A DNA stretch of 41,530 nucleotides from an uncultured Eubacterium sp. (GTDB taxonomy: Bacteria; Bacillota; Clostridia; Lachnospirales; Lachnospiraceae). Each line of letters opens with the position of its first letter. The first letter of the stretch is position 1. Both the position numbers and the translations under genes were made by a program. Below, one piece after another: positions 32,825 through 41,530 of the stretch. Location of the stretch: positions 1-41,530 of the forward strand of contig CAMEVC010000022.1 of NCBI GenBank assembly GCA_945939115.1, in the 5' to 3' direction. The notes beneath the pieces were generated by a model. That model saw only the letters and a program-made list of their open reading frames with translations, did not search any database and had not been told where the DNA came from.

Positions 32825-35038
32825 TTGAAGAATAGATTTAAGAATTACAAAAAGGAATATTTAATTAATGATATAATCTCAGGAATTGTTGTGGCTTTAA
32901 TTTCCATTCCTATATCAATGGGTTATGCCCAGGTCGCAGGACTGCCGGTAGTATATGGATTGTACGGTTCACTTTTTCCTGTGCTTATTTTCGGCCTTTT
33001 GTCTACTTCTCCACAGTTTGTATTTGGAGTGGATGCAGCACCGGCAGCACTGGCAGGAGGAACTCTTGCAGCTCTCGGAGTGGCTTCGGGCAGTGATGAG
33101 GCTTTGCGTGTAGTTCCTGTCATTACATTTATGGTGGCAGTGTGGCTTCTTATATTAAGCCTTATTAAAGCGGGAAAGCTGGTTAATTATATATCTAAGC
33201 CTGTGCTTGGCGGATTCATATCTGGAATTGCAGGTACTATTATACTGATGCAGGTGTCAAAGCTTTTTGGCGGTGCCTCTGGAACAGGTGAGATTGTGGA
33301 ACTGGTGGCTCATATTATCACACAGCTGCCACAGTTTAACCTTCTATCATTTGTAATGGGTGTGGGTACAATAGTGATTATTCTTGTGTTCAAGAAAATT
33401 GTTCCTAAGTTCCCGATGTCAGTTGTAATGCTTGTGGTGGGAGCTTTGTCTACTGCTGTTTTCCACGTGGACAGATGGGGAGTAAAGCTTCTTCCTCAGG
33501 TGGAACCAGGACTTCCTGGATTTAAAATGTTTGATTTGTCTGTAGTTGCAGAAAACCCGGAAGATATTCTTATGAGCAGTCTTACAATAGCCATTGTCAT
33601 TGTGGCATCTACCCTTCTTACAGCCAATAATTATGCAATTAAGAATGATTATAAGATAAATAATAACAGGGAGATTCTTGCTTACAGTGCCGCAAATCTG
33701 TGTGCTGCATTTAACGGCTGCTGTCCTCTTAACGGAAGTGCTTCAAGGACTGCCATTGCCGAGCAGTTTGGTGTTAAGAGCCAGGTTATGTCAGTTGTGG
33801 CAGCTATATCAATGGTTCTTATTCTGCTGTTTGGAACAAGCTTCATTGCTTATCTTCCTGTTCCTGTTCTTACTGGTATTGTTCTTGCCGCATTAATAGG
33901 TGTGCTGGAAACAGGCATGGCAAAGAAGCTGTGGAGAACAGATAAGGCAGAATTTTCTATATTTATGGCGGCATTTGCCGGAGTTCTTATATTTGGAACA
34001 ATATACGGCGTGCTGATAGGCGTTATTCTTTCGTTTGTATCTGTGGTAATTAAGGCGGCAGCTCCACCAAGGGGCAGGATGGGTGTGATTCCGGGAGAAA
34101 TCGGATTCTATGACCTTAAAAGAAACAGAAGGGCTCACCCAATCAAGAATACAGTCATATACAGTTTCAGCAGTTCTCTTTTCTTTGCCAACATCGGAAT
34201 ATTCCAGGAGGATATTGAGAAGGCAGCAGATGAGGAAGGGGTAAACACAATCATAGTGGATGCCGGTGCTGTGGGAAATGTGGATATTACTGCGGCAGAC
34301 AGGCTTGTGATTCTTGCCGATAAGCTTAAGAAGAAAAATGTGAAGTTCTACATAACAGAACACGGAGGAGAGGTTAATGACCAGTTAAGGAAGCTGGGAG
34401 CAGGATGCCTTGTGGAAAATGGCGTTGTGAGACGTACTATTTCCCTGGCTCTCCGTGATGCAGGCATAGTAAGACCATATCCTCTGGAGGACAGAGAGGG
34501 GGCAACTCCATTTGACACAGTACTTGAGAGGAATGACCATCTGGCTGAGTTTGAGTGGGCATTTGGCGATGAGGCAGAAGAGAAGATGGAACAGATGGCT
34601 GTGGAAGTGGCAGGAAGGATTGCTGAGAAAATTAATGATGGAACATTTGATAAGGTTCCAGAGGCTATAAAGGATGCAGAAGGATTGTCTTTCTGGGGCA
34701 GAATCGGTCTCTTTGATGAGAATGAGCTGTTGGACAGAATTGAGATGCATATGTCTGAAATTGTGAAGCGTGGCAAGGTTACCCAGGAGAAGCTTGAAGA
34801 GGTTATTGAGAAGCGCCGCGAAATCGTAGAGCACAAGCTGGAACAGATTAATCCTGATGCGTTAAAGACACTGTATTCCCACAGAAGAAAGCTGTACGAG
34901 CATTTTAAGGAAGAAAACTCTAAAGCGTATGAGCATGTGGTGGAATTGAGAAAGAAGCATTTTAAGAATCTTGAACAGACAGACCCGGAGCTTGCGAGAA
35001 AGCTTATGAAGATGTATGGATATGATGATGAGGAATAA
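32825..35038 (+). CDS. SulP-family anion transporter with STAS domain and long C-terminal extension
   Basis: The 737-aa protein has a SulP membrane domain of about 420 residues. It begins NDIISGIVVALISIPISMGYAQVAGLPVVYGLYGSLFPVL and contains NGCCPLNGSASRTAIAEQFG. A STAS domain follows (about 438-548, HPIKNTVIYSFSSSLFFANIGIFQEDI and VDAGAVGNVDITAADRL). It probably carries sulfate, bicarbonate or another anion. About 190 further residues (549-737) form a charged helical tail rich in Glu/Lys, ending LMKMYGYDDEE, which ordinary SulP proteins lack. The apparent start is TTG 32825 with GAGGA 4 nt upstream; no ATG precedes the first helix. The ABC-F gene starts 3 bp after its stop. Confidence 0.88.
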   Translation: MKNRFKNYKKEYLINDIISGIVVALISIPISMGYAQVAGLPVVYGLYGSLFPVLIFGLLSTSPQFVFGVDAAPAALAGGTLAALGVASGSDEALRVVPVITFMVAVWLLILSLIKAGKLVNYISKPVLGGFISGIAGTIILMQVSKLFGGASGTGEIVELVAHIITQLPQFNLLSFVMGVGTIVIILVFKKIVPKFPMSVVMLVVGALSTAVFHVDRWGVKLLPQVEPGLPGFKMFDLSVVAENPEDILMSSLTIAIVIVASTLLTANNYAIKNDYKINNNREILAYSAANLCAAFNGCCPLNGSASRTAIAEQFGVKSQVMSVVAAISMVLILLFGTSFIAYLPVPVLTGIVLAALIGVLETGMAKKLWRTDKAEFSIFMAAFAGVLIFGTIYGVLIGVILSFVSVVIKAAAPPRGRMGVIPGEIGFYDLKRNRRAHPIKNTVIYSFSSSLFFANIGIFQEDIEKAADEEGVNTIIVDAGAVGNVDITAADRLVILADKLKKKNVKFYITEHGGEVNDQLRKLGAGCLVENGVVRRTISLALRDAGIVRPYPLEDREGATPFDTVLERNDHLAEFEWAFGDEAEEKMEQMAVEVAGRIAEKINDGTFDKVPEAIKDAEGLSFWGRIGLFDENELLDRIEMHMSEIVKRGKVTQEKLEEVIEKRREIVEHKLEQINPDALKTLYSHRRKLYEHFKEENSKAYEHVVELRKKHFKNLEQTDPELARKLMKMYGYDDEE

Positions 35039-35041
35039 GGG

Positions 35042-36898
35042 ATGAACATATTAAATGCAGAGAAGGTTAGTAAAAGCTATGGCGAGAAGGTGCTGTTTTC
35101 TCGGGTGACGCTGGGTGTTAATAAGGGTGATAAAATAGGCGTAATCGGTGTTAACGGAACCGGGAAGTCAACATTTTTAAAGATTGTGGCAGGAGTCAGT
35201 TCACCTGATGAAGGGCAGGTTGTTATGGGAAGAGATGTGACTGTCACGTATCTTGCCCAGGCACCGGATTTTGCTAAGAACGATTCTATCCTTGAGTATG
35301 TGCTTCGTGGCAAACCTGATGCAACAGAGGCGGAGGCTAAGAAGATTCTTACAAAACTGGGGATTAATGATTTTGATGCGGATATCAATACTCTTTCGGG
35401 AGGGCAGAAGAAAAGAATTGCCCTGGCAAAGACTCTTGTAAGCCCTGCAGAGGTTCTGATACTGGATGAGCCTACTAACCATCTGGACAGTGATATGGTT
35501 ATGTGGCTGGAACAGTTCATTAAGGGATTTAAAGGGGAACTGCTGGTAGTTACCCATGACAGATATTTTCTTGATAATGTGACTAACAGAATCGTGGAGC
35601 TGGATAAGGGGAAGTTGTACAGCTATGATACAAATTATTCCGGTTTCCTTGAATTAAAGACCCAGAGGGAGGAGGATTTAAGGTCTACAGAGGCAAAGAG
35701 AGCCAATATTCTGAGGCGTGAGCTGGAGTGGATTAAAAGGGGATGTCAGGCAAGGTCTACCAAGCAGCAGGCTAGAATTGACAGGTATGAGGATATGAAA
35801 GAGGCTTCCAGACAGGCAAGGGCAAGCTTTGATAACAAGCCCCTGGAGATGACATCCATATCTACAAGACTGGGTAAGAAGACTGTTGAACTGAATAACA
35901 TTACTAAAGGATTTAACGGGAAAAAGGTAATAGATGATTTTTCATATATATTCTTAAGGGATGACCGTATAGGTATAATAGGAAGAAATGGATGCGGCAA
36001 ATCAACTCTTATGAAAATTATTACTGGACAATTGATGCCTGATTCTGGAACTGTAGAGATAGGTGATACAGTAAGAATTGGTTACTTTATGCAGGAGAAT
36101 GAGCCTCTTGACAATTCTAAGACAGTTCTTGAGTTTGTAAGGAGTATTGGTGAATATGTAAACACTGTAAATGGTAAAGCTACTGCATCACAGATGTGCG
36201 AAAAATTCCTGTTTGGACCTAAAGCACAATGGACACCTATATCCAAGCTGTCAGGAGGGGAGAAGAGAAGGCTGTATCTTCTAAGCGTACTTATGAGTTC
36301 TCCTAATGTACTTATTCTTGATGAGCCTACCAACGACCTGGACATAGAGACATTGGAGATTCTGGAGGAATATCTTGACGGTTTTTCCGGAATTGTCATA
36401 GTTGTTTCCCATGACAGATATTTTCTGGACAGGGTTGTGGACAGAATATTTGCTTTTGAGGAGGGCGGACATCTTAAACAGTATGAGGGAGGCTTCTCTG
36501 ATTATTATGAGAAAGCAGTTTCTTCTATATTATATAATGAAGAGAATTCGTCAAAGAAAGAATACAAATCCCAGGGCCAGGATGCCGGAAAGAAACAGGA
36601 TGGTGATGCAACAACAGGGTGCAGAAACCCAAAGTATGTCAAGGACAGAAGCAACCAGTTAAAATTTACTTATGCCCAGCAGAAGGAATATGAGACTATT
36701 GATGACGATATTGCAAAGCTGGAGGCAGATATTGCAAGACTTGACGAAGAGATTGCGGCCAATGCCACTTCTTACAGCAGACTGAATGAGCTGATGGAGG
36801 AAAAGGCTGCAAAAGAAAAAGAGCTGGAAGAGAAAATGGACAGATGGGTTTTTCTAAATGATCTGGCAGAACAGATTGTACTAAAAAAAGAACAATAA
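35042..36898 (+). CDS. ABC-F family ATPase (Uup-like ribosome-associated)
   Basis: The 618-aa protein contains two ABC domains and no membrane segment. Domain 1 has GVNGTGKST, LSGGQKKRIALA and LILDEPTNHLDS; domain 2 has GRNGCGKST, LSGGEKRRLYLL and LILDEPTNDLDI. The linker between them (about 215-290, KRANILRRELEWIKRGCQARSTKQQARI) is the P-site tRNA interaction motif of the family. A C-terminal coiled coil (about 545-615) is Uup-like. ABC-F proteins act on the ribosome to relieve stalls or antibiotics. ATG 35042 follows TAAGGG and lies 3 bp after the SulP stop, so the two genes are coupled. Confidence 0.92.
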   Translation: MNILNAEKVSKSYGEKVLFSRVTLGVNKGDKIGVIGVNGTGKSTFLKIVAGVSSPDEGQVVMGRDVTVTYLAQAPDFAKNDSILEYVLRGKPDATEAEAKKILTKLGINDFDADINTLSGGQKKRIALAKTLVSPAEVLILDEPTNHLDSDMVMWLEQFIKGFKGELLVVTHDRYFLDNVTNRIVELDKGKLYSYDTNYSGFLELKTQREEDLRSTEAKRANILRRELEWIKRGCQARSTKQQARIDRYEDMKEASRQARASFDNKPLEMTSISTRLGKKTVELNNITKGFNGKKVIDDFSYIFLRDDRIGIIGRNGCGKSTLMKIITGQLMPDSGTVEIGDTVRIGYFMQENEPLDNSKTVLEFVRSIGEYVNTVNGKATASQMCEKFLFGPKAQWTPISKLSGGEKRRLYLLSVLMSSPNVLILDEPTNDLDIETLEILEEYLDGFSGIVIVVSHDRYFLDRVVDRIFAFEEGGHLKQYEGGFSDYYEKAVSSILYNEENSSKKEYKSQGQDAGKKQDGDATTGCRNPKYVKDRSNQLKFTYAQQKEYETIDDDIAKLEADIARLDEEIAANATSYSRLNELMEEKAAKEKELEEKMDRWVFLNDLAEQIVLKKEQ

Positions 36899-36904
36899 AT
36901 TTTA

Positions 36905-36933
36905 TTGCATTTGCAGATGAGTTAATGTATACT
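36905..36933 (+). promoter_or_regulatory. S10 operon promoter
   Basis: TTGCAT (36905-36910), 17 bp, TATACT (36928-36933). It starts 7 bp after the ABC-F stop; transcription should begin near 36940. Confidence 0.65.
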
Positions 36934-36939
36934 ATCACT

Positions 36940-37184
36940 TGCTGTGACATTGATAGCTATGAAGCGTGAGGTTGCTGCGTTTGCAGGTTTTTCCGTGGAG
37001 CGAATGTCAAGGCCGGTTATCCGGCTAACAAACTGGCGACAAGTCACTGTACCAATAATCATCTGCATTTGCAGAAATGACACGTTAGTTTCTGGGATGT
37101 GAATCCTCGATACACGTGGGAGTGTGTACAGTCACCGCTTGTCGTACTTACAAAACAAAGTGCGAAAAGGAGGCGACTTTTTTT
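36940..37184 (+). promoter_or_regulatory. structured 5' leader of the S10 ribosomal protein operon
   Basis: The leader of about 245 nt has several consistent pairings. TGACATT (36945-36951) pairs with AATGTCA (37003-37009) and encloses CTGC-GTTT-GCAG. GCCGG-TTAT-CCGGC lies at 37012-37025. CGACAAG (37037-37043) plus ACTGT (37046-37050) pair with ACAGT (37128-37132) plus CTTGTCG (37138-37144). Ribosomal operons are usually autoregulated by one of their products through such a leader. No family was assigned, and no terminator is visible before rpsJ. Confidence 0.6.
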
Positions 37185-37502
37185 ATGGCAGCAAATCAGG
37201 TAATCAGAATTACTCTGAAGGCTTATGATCATCAGTTAGTAGATCAGTCAGCGAAGAAAATCATCGAAACTGTTAAGAAGACAGGAGCTAGTGTGAGTGG
37301 TCCAGTACCTCTTCCAACTAAGAAGGAAGTTGTTACAATCTTAAGAGCTGTTCACAAGTACAAGTATTCAAGAGAGCAGTTTGAGCAGAGAACTCACAAG
37401 AGACTCATCGATGTTTTAACACCTTCACAGAAGACTGTTGATGCATTATCTAAATTAGAGATGCCAGCTGGTGTATTCATCAATCTTAAGGTTATGAACT
37501 AA
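37185..37502 (+). CDS. rpsJ: 30S ribosomal protein S10
   Basis: The 105-aa protein matches S10 over its whole length ([39 protein letters not shown], then [15 protein letters not shown]). It sits in the 30S head and also serves antitermination as NusE. ATG 37185 follows AAAAGGAGGCGAC with a run of T. It is the first gene of the S10 operon; a 197-nt gap precedes rplC. Confidence 0.98.
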   Translation: MAANQVIRITLKAYDHQLVDQSAKKIIETVKKTGASVSGPVPLPTKKEVVTILRAVHKYKYSREQFEQRTHKRLIDVLTPSQKTVDALSKLEMPAGVFINLKVMN

Positions 37503-37699
37503 TCATTTCCTTACATTTTTCATTATTTTAAGAGCATTAATCCTAAGGGTTTAATATAGAAGTAACAGGCAGTGGTGCAGGTTCCACTTATATTAGCTGT
37601 TCTAGGATGACAGGATGCGCTGTGTATGCCACTGGCGCCCGGCATTAGTTTGCAGGACACATCATCTTGTCCGCTGTAGATTAAACAGGAGGAAAATCA
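37503..37699 (+). promoter_or_regulatory. rpsJ-rplC intergenic region with alternative hairpins
   Basis: This gap holds no gene. AGTGG (37571-37575) can pair with CCACT (37584-37588), or CAGTGG (37570-37575) with CCACTG (37629-37634); the two pairings exclude each other. GGACA (37655-37659) and TGTCC (37668-37672) form a hairpin close to the rplC ribosome binding site (AGGAGG at 37688-37693). It may be a second regulatory leader inside the operon. Confidence 0.45.
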
Positions 37700-38335
37700 A
37701 TGAAGAAGGCAATTTTAGCTACAAAAGTCGGAATGACTCAAATCTTCAACGAAGACGGTGTTTTAACACCTGTAACTGTTCTTCAGGCTGGTCCTTGTGT
37801 TGTTACACAAGTAAAGACAGTTGAGAATGACGGTTATGATGCAGTTCAGGTAGGTTTCGCTGATATTAAAGAGAAGTTAGTCAGCAAGCCTGTAAAAGGA
37901 CAGTTTGACAAGGCAGAAGTTCCTTACAAGAGATTTGTAAGAGAGTTCAAGTTTGAGAATGCTTCTGAGTATTCAGTTAAGGATGAAATTAAGGCTGATA
38001 TCTTTGCAGCAGGAGACAAGGTTGACGCAACTGCTATTTCAAAGGGTAAAGGTTTCCAGGGCGCAATCAAGAGATTGGGTCAGTCAAGAGGACCTATGGC
38101 TCACGGTTCTAAATTCCACAGACATCAGGGTTCAAATGGATCAGCAACAACACCTGGTAGAGTATTCAAGGGAAAAGGAATGCCTGGACATATGGGTTCA
38201 AAGAGAATCACAATCCAGAATCTCGAAGTAGTAAAAGTTGATGTTGAAAACAATATTATCTTAGTTAAGGGTGCTGTACCTGGACCTAAGAAATCATTAG
38301 TAACACTGAAAGAAACAGTAAAGGCTGCTAAGTAG
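37700..38335 (+). CDS. rplC: 50S ribosomal protein L3
   Basis: The 211-aa protein matches L3: it starts [20 protein letters not shown] and has the loop [19 protein letters not shown] that reaches the peptidyl transferase centre. AGGAGG lies 6 nt before ATG 37700. It follows rpsJ after an unusually long, structured gap. Confidence 0.98.
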   Translation: MKKAILATKVGMTQIFNEDGVLTPVTVLQAGPCVVTQVKTVENDGYDAVQVGFADIKEKLVSKPVKGQFDKAEVPYKRFVREFKFENASEYSVKDEIKADIFAAGDKVDATAISKGKGFQGAIKRLGQSRGPMAHGSKFHRHQGSNGSATTPGRVFKGKGMPGHMGSKRITIQNLEVVKVDVENNIILVKGAVPGPKKSLVTLKETVKAAK

Positions 38336-38363
38336 TTTTTGCTAAGGAAGGAGGACCACACAG

Positions 38364-38984
38364 ATGGCAAAAGTATCTGTTTACAATATTGATGGCAAAG
38401 AAGTTGGTTCTATAGAGTTAAATGATGCTGTATTTGGCGTAGAGGTTAATGAACACCTTGTTCACCTTGCAGTAGTTAACCAGCTTGCTAATAAACGTCA
38501 GGGAACACAGAGCGCTAAGACACGTTCAGAGGTTTCTGGTGGCGGAAGAAAACCATGGAGACAGAAGGGAACTGGTCATGCAAGACAGGGTTCTACAAGA
38601 GCTCCACAGTGGACTGGCGGCGGAGTTGTATTTGCACCAAAGCCAAGAGATTATTCATTCAAGATGAATAAGAAAGAGAAGAAGATTGCTCTTCTTTCAG
38701 CTTTATCATCAAAGGTTAATGACAGTAAGATCGTAGTTCTTGACAGCTTCAATCTTGATGAAATCAAGACAAAGAAGTTCGCAGAGGTTATGAACAACAT
38801 TAAGGTTTCTAATGCACTTTTCGTAATCGAAGGCGAGAACAAGAACGTAGTTCTTTCAGGAAGAAATATTCCAACAGTTAAGGTTTCAGCAACTAACGAA
38901 ATCAACACATACGATGTATTAAAGTATGACACATTAGTAGTTACTAAGGCTGCTGTTGAGAAACTTGAGGAGGTGTATGCATAA
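38364..38984 (+). CDS. rplD: 50S ribosomal protein L4
   Basis: The 206-aa protein has the L4 signatures [39 protein letters not shown] (the extended loop lining the exit tunnel) and [14 protein letters not shown]. In several bacteria L4 is the autoregulator of the S10 operon, so it is the natural ligand to test for the leader. The stop overlaps the rplW start (TAATG). Confidence 0.98.
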   Translation: MAKVSVYNIDGKEVGSIELNDAVFGVEVNEHLVHLAVVNQLANKRQGTQSAKTRSEVSGGGRKPWRQKGTGHARQGSTRAPQWTGGGVVFAPKPRDYSFKMNKKEKKIALLSALSSKVNDSKIVVLDSFNLDEIKTKKFAEVMNNIKVSNALFVIEGENKNVVLSGRNIPTVKVSATNEINTYDVLKYDTLVVTKAAVEKLEEVYA

Positions 38985-39283
38985 TGGCAAACGTACAGTA
39001 TTATGACGTAATCATGAAGCCTGTTATCACAGAGAAGTCTATGGCAGATATGGCTTTCAAGAAATATACATTTTTAGTACACCCAGAAGCTAACAAGACA
39101 ATGATCAAGGAAGCTGTAGAGAGAATGTTTGATGGAGTTAAGGTTCAGAACGTTAACACATTAAACAGCATTGGTAAGAAAAAGAGAAGAGGCAGAACAG
39201 AAGGAACAACTGCCAAGACTAAGAAAGCTATCGTTCAGTTGACAGAGGATAGCAAGGATATTGAGATCTTCCAGGGTCTTTAA
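38984..39283 (+). CDS. rplW: 50S ribosomal protein L23
   Basis: The 99-aa protein matches L23 ([38 protein letters not shown]). L23 lies at the exit of the peptide tunnel and docks trigger factor and SRP. It overlaps rplD by one base, which couples their translation. Confidence 0.97.
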   Translation: MANVQYYDVIMKPVITEKSMADMAFKKYTFLVHPEANKTMIKEAVERMFDGVKVQNVNTLNSIGKKKRRGRTEGTTAKTKKAIVQLTEDSKDIEIFQGL

Positions 39284-39335
39284 TTATCCACTGGTGTAGA
39301 CAACAATATTACACAACTCGAAAGGAGAAAAAATA

Positions 39336-40178
39336 ATGGGAATCAAAACATATAACCCATATACACCTTCCAGAAGAAATATGACTGGATCTGATTTCTC
39401 AGAAATCACAAAGACAACTCCTGAAAAGTCATTAATCGCTTCTAAGAAGAAGACAGCTGGTCGTAATAACCAGGGTAAGATCACTGTTAGACACCATGGT
39501 GGTGGAAACAGACAGAAGTACAGAATTATCGACTTCAAGAGAAATAAGGAAGGTATTCCAGCAAAAGTTATTGGTATCGAGTACGATCCTAACAGAACAG
39601 CTAACATCGCATTAATCTGTTATGCAGATGGCGAGAAAGCATATATTTTAGCACCTCAGGGATTAACAGACGGAATGACAGTTCAGAACGGTTCTGGTGC
39701 AGAAGTAAGAGTAGGTAACTGCTTACCACTTTCTGAGATCCCTGTTGGTACACAGATTCACAACATTGAATTATATCCAGGCAAGGGCGGACAGCTTGTT
39801 CGTTCAGCTGGTAACTCAGCTCAGTTAATGGCTAAGGAAGGTAAGTATGCAACACTTCGTTTACCTTCAGGTGAGATGAGAATGGTTCCTATCGTTTGCC
39901 GTGCAACAATTGGTGTTGTAGGTAACGGAGACCACAGCCTGATTAATCTTGGTAAGGCCGGACGTAAGAGACATATGGGTATCAGACCTACAGTTCGTGG
40001 TTCAGTTATGAACCCTAACGACCATCCACACGGTGGTGGTGAAGGTAGAGCACCTATTGGTCGTCCATCACCAATGACACCTTGGGGCAAGCCTGCTATG
40101 GGTCTTAAGACTCGTAAGAAGAAAAAGCAGTCTAACAAGTTGATTGTCAGAAGAAGAGACGGTAAGGCTATTAAGTAA
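39336..40178 (+). CDS. rplB: 50S ribosomal protein L2
   Basis: The 280-aa protein matches L2 throughout: [26 protein letters not shown] near the start, and [26 protein letters not shown] near the end, with the conserved histidine loop [13 protein letters not shown]2 is an early 23S rRNA binder needed for subunit joining. AAAGGAGA precedes ATG 39336. Confidence 0.98.
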   Translation: MGIKTYNPYTPSRRNMTGSDFSEITKTTPEKSLIASKKKTAGRNNQGKITVRHHGGGNRQKYRIIDFKRNKEGIPAKVIGIEYDPNRTANIALICYADGEKAYILAPQGLTDGMTVQNGSGAEVRVGNCLPLSEIPVGTQIHNIELYPGKGGQLVRSAGNSAQLMAKEGKYATLRLPSGEMRMVPIVCRATIGVVGNGDHSLINLGKAGRKRHMGIRPTVRGSVMNPNDHPHGGGEGRAPIGRPSPMTPWGKPAMGLKTRKKKKQSNKLIVRRRDGKAIK

Positions 40179-40219
40179 TTATTAATTAAGATTTCAAGAT
40201 TATAAGGAGGTTTGAACCT

Positions 40220-40495
40220 ATGGCTCGATCACTTAAAAAAGGACCATTCGCAGATGAGAGCCTGCTCAAGAAGGTAGACGCTATGAACGCTGCCAATGAC
40301 AAGCAGGTTATTAAGACATGGTCACGTCGTTCAACTATTTTTCCACAGTTTGTGGGACATACAATAGCTGTCCACGATGGAAGAAAGCATGTTCCTGTAT
40401 ATATTACAGAGGATATGGTTGGCCACAAGCTCGGTGAGTTCGTTGCAACAAGAACTTACAGAGGACATGGTAAGGACGAAAAGAAGAGTAGATAA
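40220..40495 (+). CDS. rpsS: 30S ribosomal protein S19
   Basis: The 91-aa protein matches S19 ([61 protein letters not shown]). It contacts the A-site finger and S13 in the 30S head. AAGGAGG precedes ATG 40220. Confidence 0.98.
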   Translation: MARSLKKGPFADESLLKKVDAMNAANDKQVIKTWSRRSTIFPQFVGHTIAVHDGRKHVPVYITEDMVGHKLGEFVATRTYRGHGKDEKKSR

Positions 40496-40528
40496 TATAA
40501 ACCATTAATTGAAAGGAGGCTGTAATCC

Positions 40529-40915
40529 ATGGCAAACGGACATAGATCCCAGATTAAAAGAGAAAGAAATGCCGTTAAGGATACAAGACCAAGCGCAAAG
40601 TTATCATACGCTAGAGTATCAGTGCAGAAAGCATGTTTCGTTTTGGATGCTATCAGAGGTAAGAGCGTAGAAGAGGCTCTCGCTATCGTAATGTACAATC
40701 CAAGATATGCTTCATCACTTATAGAGAAGCTTATTAAGTCAGCAGCAGCTAATGCTGAGAATAACAATGGTATGGACCCAAGCAAGTTATACATCGAAGA
40801 GTGTTATGCTAACAAGGGACCTACAATGAAGAGAATCAAGCCTAGAGCACAGGGTAGAGCTTATAGAATCGAGAAGAGAATGAGCCATATCACTGTAATA
40901 CTCAATGAAAGATAA
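40529..40915 (+). CDS. rplV: 50S ribosomal protein L22
   Basis: The 128-aa protein matches L22 (SYARVSVQKACFVLDAIRGKSVEEALAIV, then KSAAANAENN and GPTMKRIKPRAQGRAYRI). The β-hairpin near residue 90 reaches into the exit tunnel and is a site of macrolide-resistance changes. The sequence there looks ordinary. Confidence 0.98.
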   Translation: MANGHRSQIKRERNAVKDTRPSAKLSYARVSVQKACFVLDAIRGKSVEEALAIVMYNPRYASSLIEKLIKSAAANAENNNGMDPSKLYIEECYANKGPTMKRIKPRAQGRAYRIEKRMSHITVILNER

Positions 40916-40917
40916 TT

Positions 40918-40953
40918 CCGGATGTGCTTTTAATTAAGCGCATCTCCGGATGG
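40918..40953 (+). other. hairpin between rplV and rpsC
   Basis: GATGTGCTT-TTAATT-AAGCGCATC (about 40922-40945) with CCGG flanks on both sides forms a stem. One pair is G·U and there is no T-run after it. It may be a processing or stability element inside the operon. Confidence 0.45.
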
Positions 40954-40995
40954 CTTTTGGAAATATTTTTCCTAAAGATTAGAAAGGAGATTTAA

Positions 40996-41530
40996 ATGGG
41001 ACAGAAAGTTAATCCTCATGGTTTAAGAGTCGGCGTTATCAAAGATTGGGATTCAAAATGGTACGCAGAAGAGACTTTTGCTGATAACCTTGTAGAAGAT
41101 TATAACATCAGAAAATTCCTTAAGGAAAAGCTTTATGCTGCAGGAATTTCTAAGATTGAAACAGAGAGAGCTTCAGACAGACTTAAAGTAATTATCCATA
41201 CTGCTAAGCCAGGTGTTGTTATTGGTAAGGGTGGTGCTGAGATAGAGAACTTAAAGAAGCAGGTTGAGAAGCTTACATCTGCTAAGAAGTTAAGCATTGA
41301 TATCAAGGAAATAAAGAGACCAGACAGAGATGCTCAGCTTGTTGCAGAGAATATTGCACAGCAGTTAGAGAATCGTATCTCATTCAGAAGAGCTATGAAG
41401 TCATGCATGAGCAGAACAATGAAGCAGGGTGTTAAGGGTATCAAGACAGCTTGTTCAGGACGTTTAGGCGGAGCAGATATGGCTCGTACAGAGTTCTATA
41501 GCGAGGGTACAATTCCTCTTCAGACACTTC
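40996..41530 (+). CDS. rpsC: 30S ribosomal protein S3 (5' part; runs off the window)
   Basis: The first 178 codons are present. [24 protein letters not shown] is the S3 start, and the KH domain GxxG loop is visible in [21 protein letters not shown]3 lies at the mRNA entry channel. AAAGGAGA precedes ATG 40996. The gene is cut by the window edge. Confidence 0.97.
   Translation, partial: MGQKVNPHGLRVGVIKDWDSKWYAEETFADNLVEDYNIRKFLKEKLYAAGISKIETERASDRLKVIIHTAKPGVVIGKGGAEIENLKKQVEKLTSAKKLSIDIKEIKRPDRDAQLVAENIAQQLENRISFRRAMKSCMSRTMKQGVKGIKTACSGRLGGADMARTEFYSEGTIPLQTL

Noticed and set aside
36912-37067. Long-range stem TGCAGATGA/TCATCTGCA in the S10 leader
   Set aside because: The left arm (36912-36920) lies in the spacer between -35 and -10 of the predicted promoter, so it would not be transcribed.
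1-41530. tRNA or rRNA genes
   Set aside because: No cloverleaf with GGTTCGAATCC-type T arms and no rRNA segments were noticed on either strand, although a formal scan was not possible.

Overview
The window looks like a chromosome segment of a low-GC gut Clostridia, most likely Lachnospiraceae. This rests on codon use, AGGAGG-type ribosome binding sites, a ThiW/ThiM pair, a YitT protein, the style of the hybrid sensor kinase and the gene order of the S10 ribosomal operon. I cannot name a species. The window has two unlike halves: the right part of an integrated mobilizable element (1 to about 14553) and ordinary host chromosome (about 14607 to 41530).

Mobile element. From the left come the tail of an unidentified gene, an array of about 32-bp palindromic iteron-like repeats (76-280), an oriT-like hairpin, a 21-codon leader ORF coupled to a MobV/Pre-type relaxase, and a terminator. 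Then follows an A+T-rich block of co-directional, tightly packed genes transcribed from one clear promoter (2167-2195): a small HTH controller, a C5 DNA methyltransferase, an AlwI-family restriction endonuclease, a GmrSD-like DUF262/DUF1524 nuclease, an Abi_C HEPN protein, a DUF5677 protein, an unrecognised 356-aa protein and a second HTH protein. One strong terminator (11037-11090) ends it. This is an anti-phage defence cluster. A separate AbiEi/AbiEii type IV toxin-antitoxin pair follows, with palindromic operators and a decayed DUF6088-like gene. Next is an apparently independent RNA gene of about 210 nt with its own promoter and intrinsic terminator, then repeats that look like recombinase arm sites.

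Junction. Positions 14553-14606 encode, in frame and with a stop, the last 17 residues of elongation factor Tu with no tuf gene in front. The simplest reading is that the element integrated into the 3' end of a tuf gene. An intact (reconstituted) tuf would then lie left of the window, and this tail would be the displaced original end (attR). The integrase is not in the window.

Host part. Just beyond the tuf stop lies a striking set of nested palindromes: two cloverleaf-like elements (14620-14743 and 14755-14887), each an outer stem enclosing three hairpins, and a partial copy of the first. Then come an HTH-Fic protein, a MATE exporter, a hybrid sensor kinase (minus strand), a membrane-anchored SurA_N-like protein, a HAD phosphatase, PutP (minus), a YjbR-like protein, an EamA transporter, YitT (minus) divergent from ArgJ, a LysR regulator followed by CysK, ThiW and ThiM for thiazole salvage, an RlmI-like methyltransferase (minus), and a SulP transporter with a long C-terminal extension coupled to an ABC-F ATPase. 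The window ends in the S10 operon (rpsJ, rplC, rplD, rplW, rplB, rpsS, rplV and partial rpsC), preceded by a structured leader.

The points most worth a second look are the tuf-tail junction, the 210-nt RNA gene, the cloverleaf repeats, the defence operon with unassigned HEPN-like and orphan genes, and the iteron array. All function calls come from reading motifs by eye; no search was run.
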